A DNA stretch of 11,515 nt from Candidatus Colwellbacteria bacterium RIFCSPLOWO2_12_FULL_43_11 (GTDB lineage: Bacteria; Patescibacteriota; Minisyncoccia; UBA6257; Colwellbacteraceae), in the NCBI GenBank assembly GCA_001817805.1, contig MHJB01000041.1, forward strand, positions 1 through 11,515, read 5' to 3'. Below, in pieces: positions 6,862-11,515 of this stretch. The notes beneath the pieces were generated by a model. That model worked only from the letters and a program-made list of their open reading frames with translations. It did no database searches and was not told where the DNA came from. The translations under genes were made by a program, and so were the position numbers. Position 1 is the first letter of the stretch. Every line of letters begins with the position of its first letter.

Positions 6862-6889
6862 ATTTTACTTGAAAACATCATTAAATCAA
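6862..6889 (-). promoter_or_regulatory. Promoter of tRNA-Ala (minus strand)
   Basis: On the minus strand TTGATT (6889-6884), a 16-base spacer and TAAAAT (6867-6862) form a good -35/-10 pair. They lie 22 bases upstream of the mature tRNA 5' end at 6839. The boxes interleave with those of the divergent tRNA-Ser promoter. Confidence 0.6.
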
Positions 6890-6898
6890 GGATACTAT
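6869..6898 (+). promoter_or_regulatory. Promoter of tRNA-Ser and the downstream operon
   Basis: TTGAAA (6869-6874) is followed after 16-18 bases by GATACT or TACTAT (6891-6898). Transcription would begin about 5 bases before the mature tRNA-Ser at 6910. No other promoter is visible between the tRNA and the following five overlapping genes, so this one probably serves them all. Confidence 0.5.
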
Positions 6899-6909
6899 TA
6901 TCAAAGTCT

Positions 6910-6996
6910 GGAAGCGTGGCTGAGTGGTTGAAGGCACCGGTCTTGAAAACCGGAGTATCCGAAAGGGTACCGGAGGTTCGAATCCTCCCGCTTCCG
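6910..6996 (+). tRNA. tRNA-Ser, anticodon TGA
   Basis: The 87-base class II tRNA has acceptor stem GGAAGCG/CGCTTCC and anticodon stem CCGGT/ACCGG with loop CTTGAAA (anticodon TGA at 6944-6946, reading UCA). It carries an 18-base variable arm with stem GTATCC/GGGTAC, a T-arm GGAGG/CCTCC with TTCGAAT loop, and discriminator G73 as expected for serine. The following bases are CAG, so CCA is not encoded. The next gene starts 6 bases later. Confidence 0.96.
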
Positions 6997-7002
6997 CAGA
7001 TT

Positions 7003-7557
7003 ATGATGAAGAAACTTACTCTCATTGCTATAATACTCTTGGTTGCCTTAGGCGGTTCTTTGGCAATTATTAAGGAAAGAAAAGACGGAGCAGAGAAAAC
7101 AACTGACACTAAATCTAATATGAGAATAGAAACCAGCATCTTGGAAGCCAATAGTAAGATTTCGGCCAAATACACCTGCGACGGGGATGATATCAGCCCG
7201 CCACTTACTATTTCCGATGTTCCACCGGAAGCTAAAAGCTTGGCGCTCATTGTTGACGACCCGGATTCTCCGACCGGCAACTGGACCCACTGGACAATTT
7301 GGAACATGGACCCGGCCTTAACCGAAATTGAAGAAGACACTATTCCGGAAGGAATTGAAGGCATCACGAGTTTTGGCAGTAAGGGCTATGGCGGTCCATG
7401 TCCCGGATCGGGTGTCCATCGATATTATTTTAAGCTGTATGCCTTGGATACTATTCTTGATATTCCCGAGTCCACCGATAAAAAATCTTTGGAGACCGCT
7501 ATGGTCAATCATATTCTTGCCTCAGCCGAACTTGTTGGTCTGTATAGCCGCAAATGA
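7003..7557 (+). CDS. YbhB/YbcL-type PEBP (Raf kinase inhibitor-like) protein, membrane-anchored or exported
   Basis: Protein of 184 residues in the phosphatidylethanolamine-binding protein fold; the bacterial members' ligand and role are not settled. It opens with MMKK and a hydrophobic segment (5-23), a signal peptide or anchor without a lipobox cysteine, then a short charged linker. The PEBP domain runs from about 40 to the end, with YTCDGDDISPPL (57-68), the ligand-pocket motif DDPDSPTGNWTHW (85-97) and GYGGPCPGSGVHRYYFKLYALD (128-149). The ATG at 7003 (or the adjacent one at 7006) is chosen because it begins the signal segment; an in-frame start at 6916 lies inside tRNA-Ser and would translate the tRNA. 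There is no Shine-Dalgarno, and only 6 bases separate it from the tRNA. The stop overlaps the xseA start (ATGA). Confidence 0.9.
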   Translation: MMKKLTLIAIILLVALGGSLAIIKERKDGAEKTTDTKSNMRIETSILEANSKISAKYTCDGDDISPPLTISDVPPEAKSLALIVDDPDSPTGNWTHWTIWNMDPALTEIEEDTIPEGIEGITSFGSKGYGGPCPGSGVHRYYFKLYALDTILDIPESTDKKSLETAMVNHILASAELVGLYSRK

Positions 7558-9017
7558 ACAGGCTTCCTTTAAACGAAGAGTTTAACGATAAGAAGGGAGA
7601 AATAATAAGGCGTCTCATTGATTTAAGGAATGAAGTGGCGGATAAAGTTGGCCAAGAGCGCTACAAAATTCTCCAGGTTAAAACCATAGACCACATTGCG
7701 GAAACCATGCCGCAGACTTTGATAGAACTTTCGGCTATTAAGGGCATCGGACCTAAAAAATTAAAAGAGCTTGGCCCGGCAATACTCTCCATTACTAAAG
7801 GCGAGACCTTGCCGGAGAAAGAAGAATCTGTGCAAATTAGCGAAACCGGAGATGCGATACTTTCGGTAAGCGAATTCTTGAATCAGATTAACGATATTCT
7901 CTACACCAAAAACGTTTTGGTTCAGGGGGAAATTTCGGGTCTTAGTTTGCACCCCACCGGTGTTTATATGACCTTGAAAGACAAGAAAGACGAATCAATT
8001 CTGGATTGTTATATCAAGCCCTACGTCTATAGTAGTTTAGGGGTGGAGTTGGAAGATGGCATGGAAGTGAAAATCGGCGGGTTTCCATCGGTTTACAAAC
8101 CGCGCGGTAGATTCAGATTTACTGTCCAAGCTCTGGAGCTTACGGGCGAGGGGTCCCTCAAAAAGGCTTACGATTTATTAAAAAAGAAACTTGAGTTAGA
8201 GGGTTTATTTGCCAGGAAAAGAGAGTTACCGGAATTTATAAAAAGAATCGGAGTTATCACTTCCAGGCAGGGGGCGGTAATAGGAGATTTTCGCAATAAC
8301 CTTGAGCCGCTGGGATACGAAATATTTATGAAAGACGTGCGCGTTGAGGGAGTTAGAGCGGTAGAAGAAATTACGGAGGCCCTACATTGGTTTAACGAAA
8401 ATGCCGATGAGTTGGACTTAGATGTGCTTGTATTAATTCGTGGTGGTGGCAGTCTAGAAGACTTACAGGCTTTTAATAATGAAGTTGTTGTCCGTGCTGT
8501 TTTTGCCTCCAAGGTGCCCACCATCTGCGCTATTGGGCACCACAAAGACGTGCCGATTGTGAGTCTCGTAGGAGACGATATGCCTTCAACTCCAACCGGG
8601 GCGGCCATAAGAATAAACCAGTCCTGGGATAGCCTAAAACAAAATCTGCCCATGTTTGAGAGAGAGCTTCTTTCTCTTTATGAGAACGCCTTATCATCGG
8701 TTTATACAAAAACTTTTACCTTAAGAGAAAAAATGGTTAAGTATCTGGAACGGGCCTTCATAAAGTTTGAGGATTTGAGATCAAGATTATTTAGGGTCTA
8801 TAGTGATGAGGTTCAAAGTGTTATTCTGAAGGTGGAAACTATAGAAAAGTATTTGTTGGGCGTAAGTCCTGAAAGGAGTTTAAAATTGGGTTATAGTATA
8901 GTGGTAGATAGCTTTGGTAAGGTTATTAAGGACTCATCTGGCGTTAAGATAGGCGAGGATGTAAAAACCAGACTTTATAAAGGCGAAATTATTTCAAAAG
9001 TAAAATCAATAAAATGA
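7554..9017 (+). CDS. xseA: Exodeoxyribonuclease VII large subunit with N-terminal HRDC-like domain
   Basis: Catalytic subunit of exonuclease VII, which cuts single-stranded DNA from both ends into oligonucleotides with XseB. Protein of 487 residues, longer than the usual ~400-450. Residues 13-83 read as an HRDC domain (LRNEVADKVGQERYKIL..., PQTLIELSAIKGIGPKKLKELG), a fold known from RecQ helicases and RNase D and not from standard XseA. The normal protein follows. Its OB-fold is about 101-195 (LSVSEFLNQINDIL, VQGEISGL, GVYMTLKD). The catalytic domain carries ITSRQGAVIGDF (235-246), RGGGSLEDL (296-304) and IGHHKDVPIVSLVGDD (327-342), where the usual IGHE has His330. Then come a short coiled-coil stretch (about 360-435) and the C-terminal SPERSLKLGYSIV with G-V-I-like beta tail. 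ATGA overlaps occur at both ends, with ybhB and xseB. Confidence 0.93.
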   Translation: MNRLPLNEEFNDKKGEIIRRLIDLRNEVADKVGQERYKILQVKTIDHIAETMPQTLIELSAIKGIGPKKLKELGPAILSITKGETLPEKEESVQISETGDAILSVSEFLNQINDILYTKNVLVQGEISGLSLHPTGVYMTLKDKKDESILDCYIKPYVYSSLGVELEDGMEVKIGGFPSVYKPRGRFRFTVQALELTGEGSLKKAYDLLKKKLELEGLFARKRELPEFIKRIGVITSRQGAVIGDFRNNLEPLGYEIFMKDVRVEGVRAVEEITEALHWFNENADELDLDVLVLIRGGGSLEDLQAFNNEVVVRAVFASKVPTICAIGHHKDVPIVSLVGDDMPSTPTGAAIRINQSWDSLKQNLPMFERELLSLYENALSSVYTKTFTLREKMVKYLERAFIKFEDLRSRLFRVYSDEVQSVILKVETIEKYLLGVSPERSLKLGYSIVVDSFGKVIKDSSGVKIGEDVKTRLYKGEIISKVKSIK

Positions 9018-9229
9018 GCAAAGAAGGCAAAAAAGTAAAAGAATCCCTAAATAAACTTGAATCAATTGTGGATTGGTTTGATAAGCAGGAAGATATTGAT
9101 TTGGAAGAAGGCTTGGAAAAGGTTAGGGTTGGGGCAGAAATTATTAAAGATTTAAAGACCAAGCTTAAGGGCCTGCAGAATAAATTTAAGGAAATAAAAG
9201 AAGATCTCGGAGAAAACGAGGAGAATTAA
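9014..9229 (+). CDS. xseB: Exodeoxyribonuclease VII small subunit
   Basis: Protein of 71 residues, the normal family length, almost wholly helical and charged. The family pattern is visible: a first helix ESLNKLESIVDWFD (10-23), a turn with DIDLEEGLEKVRVGAEII (27-44), and a second long helix rich in Lys/Glu. The common 'leucine/glycine' turn (usually SGDLSLEES) is replaced by KQEDIDLEEG. XseB binds the coiled-coil region of XseA. It starts inside the xseA stop (ATGA) and its TAA shares one base with the next ATG, so tight coupling of subunit synthesis is expected. Confidence 0.9.
   Translation: MSKEGKKVKESLNKLESIVDWFDKQEDIDLEEGLEKVRVGAEIIKDLKTKLKGLQNKFKEIKEDLGENEEN
9218..9223 (+). promoter_or_regulatory. 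Shine-Dalgarno of the nucleotidyltransferase gene
   Basis: GAGGAG lies 5 bases before the ATG at 9229, inside the end of xseB. It is the strongest ribosome-binding site within this operon, where most other starts lack one, so this gene can be loaded independently of coupling. Confidence 0.75.
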
Positions 9230-10056
9230 TGTTTTACACCAGTAAGTCTTTTACTAATCGCCTGGCCTTGGAAGAAGTCGTTAAAAAACTTAAGAGGAAA
9301 AGGCTTGTTCACGGAATCGTAATTACCGGCTCGGCGGCAAACAAAACCTTCGGGCCGCTAAGCGACTACGATATTTTAGTGGTGCTCGGCGTCACTAAAG
9401 TTAAGCCCCGCGTTGTCGTTACTTATATAGATAACCGCCTGGCGGATATGCTTTTTACGACCACCAAAAAGATAAAAGAAATTTTGAAACACAAGCAGCT
9501 GGATTTTGCCGGTGACAGTTTTGAGGGACAGGTAATCCACTGGGTAAAGAACGGGAATATTCTTTTTGACAGGTATGGTTTATTGAGTAGTCTTCAAAAA
9601 CAGTTTAAGAATAAAAACTTTCCTCGCGCTGCCGAAGACAACTACCTTTACGGCATCTGGCACAATATTAACTACAATATCCTTCAGAACAGGCGCATGG
9701 CTAAGTCCAAAGACCCAATTTACGCCATCACTGTTGACGTGCGTCTTCTTTACTCCGTAGTTCAGCTTTTCACGAGCTATTTCGCTTTCCGCAAAATTCC
9801 GTGGCGTGGCGAAAAAGCGGCATTGCGCTACGTAAGGAAAAACGACCCCAGGTTTTTCAACACTTTGGCAAAGTGTCTCAAAGAAACCAATCGCAACAAA
9901 AAACTGAAACTCTACGAATCGTTGGCTAAACTGACCTTTCCCAACGGGAAGCTTTGGCCAAAGGAAGCCACCACTATTGTTTTTGAACCGGAGGTTAGGG
10001 TTAGTTCAAAAACGGTTAAAGAAGGATTGAGGTTTTGGGAGAGTCTTATTAAATGA
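9229..10056 (+). CDS. Nucleotidyltransferase-domain protein
   Basis: Protein of 275 residues. The N-terminal part carries the polymerase-beta-type nucleotidyltransferase signature: GSAANKTFGPLSDYDILVVL has Gly34-Ser35 and the metal-binding Asp46/Asp48, and Asp73 (in LADMLFT) is a likely third carboxylate. The C-terminal part (about 120-240) is helical and basic, with many aromatic residues, and may be a substrate-binding helical domain. The substrate is unknown; aminoglycoside-type, MNT-type toxin-antitoxin and RNA-directed enzymes share this core. No HEPN partner is adjacent, which argues against a classical MNT/HEPN pair. It overlaps xseB by one base and the hydrolase by four. Confidence 0.8.
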   Translation: MFYTSKSFTNRLALEEVVKKLKRKRLVHGIVITGSAANKTFGPLSDYDILVVLGVTKVKPRVVVTYIDNRLADMLFTTTKKIKEILKHKQLDFAGDSFEGQVIHWVKNGNILFDRYGLLSSLQKQFKNKNFPRAAEDNYLYGIWHNINYNILQNRRMAKSKDPIYAITVDVRLLYSVVQLFTSYFAFRKIPWRGEKAALRYVRKNDPRFFNTLAKCLKETNRNKKLKLYESLAKLTFPNGKLWPKEATTIVFEPEVRVSSKTVKEGLRFWESLIK

Positions 10057-10643
10057 TTCAAAAAAGAGTCTTTATAATTCATAGTTGGGGTGGTACTCCT
10101 CACGAGCCATTGTATAAGTGGCTGAAATCCGAATTGGAGAAAAAAGACTTTGAAGTTGTTGTGCCGGAAATGCCTAATTCCGAAAAGCCGGAGATTGAAG
10201 CTTGGGTTTCTAAACTTGGGGAAATAATCGGAGTATCGGACAAAGACACAATTCTCGTTGGCCATTCTATCGGTTGCCAAACCGTTTTGAGGTATTTGGA
10301 AAAGTTACGGCCGAGAACATTAGTCGGTGGTGTGGTGTTTATCGCGCCGTGGCTTACCTTGTCTAATTTGGAGAACGACGAGGAACGGCAGGTGGCTGCC
10401 CCTTGGCTCAATACGTCGATTAAAGAAGTGAATGTCGTGAAACACACCCCGAAAATAACGGCTATTTTTTCGGATAACGATCCCTTTGTGCCTAGTGAAA
10501 ATATAGAGCTTTTCAAGAAAAGGTTTAACGTTGAAGTTGTCGTTGAGCACAAAAGGGGACACTTTACCATTGATGATGGTGTAGAAAAATTGGAATCTGC
10601 CCTGAACGCCATATTGGATACCAGTGATATAATTGAACTATGA
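10053..10643 (+). CDS. RBBP9/YdeN-family alpha/beta serine hydrolase
   Basis: Cytoplasmic protein of 196 residues, matching the short single-domain hydrolase family. The N-terminal strand VFIIHSWGG (6-14) carries the typical H-x-W-G-G after the first strand. The nucleophile elbow is GHSIGC with Ser72, the acid is Asp143 in SDNDPFVP (140-147), and the catalytic His170 is in KRGHFT. All three triad residues are in the family positions. The natural substrate is not known for this family in these organisms. It is the last clear gene of the overlapping operon (ATGA with the nucleotidyltransferase), and no terminator follows it before the next promoter. Confidence 0.9.
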   Translation: MIQKRVFIIHSWGGTPHEPLYKWLKSELEKKDFEVVVPEMPNSEKPEIEAWVSKLGEIIGVSDKDTILVGHSIGCQTVLRYLEKLRPRTLVGGVVFIAPWLTLSNLENDEERQVAAPWLNTSIKEVNVVKHTPKITAIFSDNDPFVPSENIELFKKRFNVEVVVEHKRGHFTIDDGVEKLESALNAILDTSDIIEL

Positions 10644-10675
10644 GAAAAGGAAGATTAAATAATATTTATTTTCCA

Positions 10676-10704
10676 TTGACATTTGTGTTTTTTTCGGCCA
10701 TAAT
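10676..10704 (+). promoter_or_regulatory. Strong sigma70-type promoter of the zinc-ribbon gene
   Basis: A perfect -35 TTGACA (10676-10681), 17-base spacer and -10 CATAAT (10699-10704). A start near 10711 would give a leader of about 70 bases before the ATG at 10783. Confidence 0.75.
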
Positions 10705-10749
10705 CGGTCCATACCTTAGATGGGAGTGGTCATAGTCGTTAGCCACGGA

Positions 10750-10763
10750 ATTAACAAGTTAAT
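10750..10763. repeat. Short inverted repeat in the zinc-ribbon leader
   Basis: ATTAAC (10750-10755) and GTTAAT (10758-10763) form a perfect inverted repeat with a 2-base centre, 8 bases before the Shine-Dalgarno. It could be an operator or chance in A/T-rich sequence. Confidence 0.3.
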
Positions 10764-10782
10764 ATAAGTTAAGGAAAGTATT

Positions 10783-10917
10783 ATGATGTATAAATGTCCA
10801 CAGTGTGGTAATACTGCGGAGCAACCGGGCAATTGTCCGACTTGCAACGTTCCGATGGTAGAATCACCGGCGGCCCCTCAGACCGAGCAACCGCCTGCGC
10901 AACCGAGCTCACAATAA
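10783..10917 (+). CDS. 44-residue zinc-ribbon mini-protein with Pro/Gln-rich tail
   Basis: Residues 3-26 (YKCPQCG...PGNCPTCNVPMV) hold two CPxC knuckles with cysteines at 5, 8, 18 and 21, spaced for one zinc or iron ion. The layout resembles the heavy-metal-binding domain that usually reads YxCPMHP...PGKCPxCGM, with the Met-His replaced by Gln-Cys, so a four-Cys site is predicted. Residues 27-44 are Pro/Gln/Ala-rich and look disordered. A good Shine-Dalgarno AAGGA (10771-10775) precedes either of two adjacent ATGs (10783, 10786). Own strong promoter and own terminator make it a monocistronic, probably abundant transcript. Function unknown; metal sensing, storage or protein contact are possibilities. 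Confidence 0.75.
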   Translation: MMYKCPQCGNTAEQPGNCPTCNVPMVESPAAPQTEQPPAQPSSQ

Positions 10918-10930
10918 ACAATCATAAAGG

Positions 10931-10954
10931 GCAGCCAAATAAGGGCTGCTTTTT
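10931..10954 (+). terminator. Rho-independent terminator of the zinc-ribbon gene
   Basis: GCAGCC (10931-10936) pairs with GGCTGC (10944-10949) around a 7-base loop, followed by TTTTTATTT. It starts 13 bases after the stop codon. Confidence 0.88.
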
Positions 10955-10970
10955 ATTTATAACTCTCTAA

Positions 10971-10976
10971 TATAAT
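10971..10976 (+). promoter_or_regulatory. Consensus -10 box of the small membrane protein
   Basis: An exact TATAAT lies 12 bases before the ATG at 10989. The -35 region would fall in the preceding terminator and is poor. A start about 7 bases downstream would leave a leader of only about 6 bases, close to leaderless. Confidence 0.45.
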
Positions 10977-10988
10977 CAGTGGAATACT

Positions 10989-11207
10989 ATGCCAAAGAAT
11001 AACTTAACCATACGTTACCTTGCCAAAAACATCTCCATTGTTGTGGGTTTGGTTTTAATCTGGCGGGGGATTTGGTATGTGCTAGACAGACTGGATAGTT
11101 GGTTTTTCGGCGGCAGTCACTTTTGGACCGCGGTGGCGGGTATTATAGTCGGGCTACTGATTTTATATATTCCCGATAAAGATTTGAAAGAAATCGAAAA
11201 GCTGTAA
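10989..11207 (+). CDS. Small two-helix membrane protein
   Basis: Protein of 72 residues, not recognised. A basic N-terminus (MPKNNLTIRYLAKN) precedes a first hydrophobic helix (about 15-32, ISIVVGLVLIWRGIWYVL). A short loop with LDSWFFGGSHF leads to a second helix (45-61, FWTAVAGIIVGLLILYI) and a charged tail (PDKDLKEIEKL). Both ends are predicted to be cytoplasmic. Similar short proteins of unknown role are common in Patescibacteria genomes. It precedes a probable ABC exporter by 59 bases but has no visible link to it. A weak GTGGA at 10979-10983 is the only Shine-Dalgarno candidate. Confidence 0.7.
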   Translation: MPKNNLTIRYLAKNISIVVGLVLIWRGIWYVLDRLDSWFFGGSHFWTAVAGIIVGLLILYIPDKDLKEIEKL

Positions 11208-11227
11208 TTGAAAAAGGTAATAATGGT

Positions 11228-11244
11228 AAGTTGTAAACTTTTTT
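11228..11244 (+). terminator. Weak terminator-like hairpin
   Basis: AAGTT (11228-11232) and AACTT (11236-11240) pair around a 3-base loop, followed by TTTT. The A/T-rich stem is weak. It lies between the small membrane protein and the next gene. Confidence 0.3.
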
Positions 11245-11266
11245 GGTAAAGTAGCCACGTAACGAT

Positions 11267-11515
11267 ATGGAGAAAAGAGTTATCACAAAAGAAGCAGTAC
11301 ACCAAGTACTGCGCGATTACTGGCGTCAGTATAAAGATCACCCTTGGCACGTAGGCGTCGGTTTTTTCTTGCCCGCCATAGGCGTGATATTAGTATTCTT
11401 TGTTCCTCCGCTTATAGTGGCACGACTTATAAATATTTTTGTGGAGCAGGGTGAGATTTCGACTAACACTGCCGGCAGTTACGTTTTGCTTTTTGGCGGG
11501 TTGTGGCTCTTGGGC
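11267..11515 (+). CDS. Probable ABC exporter, N-terminal part, cut by the window edge
   Basis: Open from ATG 11267 to the window end (83 codons) with no stop. The start shows a cytoplasmic amphipathic segment (VHQVLRDYWRQYKDHPWH, 11-28), a long first transmembrane helix (about 30-53: FFLPAIGVILVFFVPPLIVARLI) and NIFVEQG. A second hydrophobic stretch (70-83) is just entered. This N-terminal pattern (W-x-x-Y-K, helix ending in P-P-L-I-V-x-x-L-I-N) is typical of type IV ABC exporters with fused permease and ATPase, common in these genomes. The nucleotide-binding domain lies outside, so the call rests on the membrane part only. No Shine-Dalgarno is seen. Confidence 0.5.
   Translation, partial: MEKRVITKEAVHQVLRDYWRQYKDHPWHVGVGFFLPAIGVILVFFVPPLIVARLINIFVEQGEISTNTAGSYVLLFGGLWLLG

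Noticed and set aside
6916..7002. Upstream start of the PEBP gene inside tRNA-Ser, adding 29 residues (MAEWLKAPVLKTGV...)
   Set aside because: The extra residues are a translation of the tRNA-Ser gene, a familiar artefact of automated gene calling; the signal segment begins at 7003.
8168..8653. Minus-strand frame of 161 codons within xseA
   Set aside because: Antisense of the catalytic domain of xseA; no motifs of its own.
9229..10643. Nucleotidyltransferase plus following gene as an MNT/HEPN toxin-antitoxin pair
   Set aside because: The following gene has a full serine hydrolase triad, not a HEPN RxxxxH motif, and the nucleotidyltransferase is much longer than a MNT antitoxin.

Overview
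The window reads as a piece of a genome from the Candidate Phyla Radiation (Patescibacteria), probably a Parcubacteria-type lineage. This is an inference from gene content, not from a marker-gene tree. The signs are very compact coding with many 1-4 base overlaps, small membrane proteins of no known family, a Ser/Thr/Asn-rich surface protein of the kind common in these genomes, moderate GC, frequent absence of Shine-Dalgarno sequences, and tRNA genes without an encoded CCA end. TGA ends four of the genes and I see no in-frame TGA, so the UGA-glycine code of Gracilibacteria/Absconditabacteria is unlikely. No plasmid, phage, insertion sequence or CRISPR signal is visible.

Left part, plus strand (1-4904). 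The 3' two thirds of leuS enters from the left edge. A near-consensus promoter follows directly and drives a small single-pass membrane protein with a CxCxC motif and a Pro/Gln-rich tail, which ends in a clean hairpin terminator. Next is an 825-residue secreted, membrane-anchored surface protein built around four fibronectin-III-like repeats of exactly 95 residues. Behind it lie a GC-rich palindromic element and a terminator.

Middle part, minus strand (4904-6839). Reading leftwards there is a tRNA-Ala(GGC) with its own promoter and a terminator-like hairpin. Then comes a two-gene unit: a protein of the coenzyme F420-0:L-glutamate ligase (CofE) family, followed 7 bases later by a tRNA-dihydrouridine synthase.

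Right part, plus strand (6869-11515). A promoter interleaved with that of tRNA-Ala drives tRNA-Ser(TGA). Six bases after the tRNA begins an unbroken chain of five overlapping genes: a YbhB/PEBP-family protein, exonuclease VII large subunit (with an N-terminal HRDC-like domain), exonuclease VII small subunit, a nucleotidyltransferase, and an RBBP9/YdeN-type serine hydrolase. Then come a separately promoted 44-residue zinc-ribbon protein with its own terminator, a 72-residue two-helix membrane protein with a -10 box almost on its start codon, and the first 83 codons of a probable ABC exporter that runs off the right edge.

The clearest functional ties are xseA-xseB (two subunits of one nuclease) and the translation and tRNA genes (leuS, dus, two tRNAs). 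The most interesting points are the HRDC-XseA fusion, the tRNA-Ser/mRNA junction that predicts a leaderless message, the CofE homologue in a probable symbiont, and the strongly expressed-looking mini zinc-ribbon gene. I see no clear-cut new defence or mobile system. No stretch longer than about 170 bases lacks a gene.
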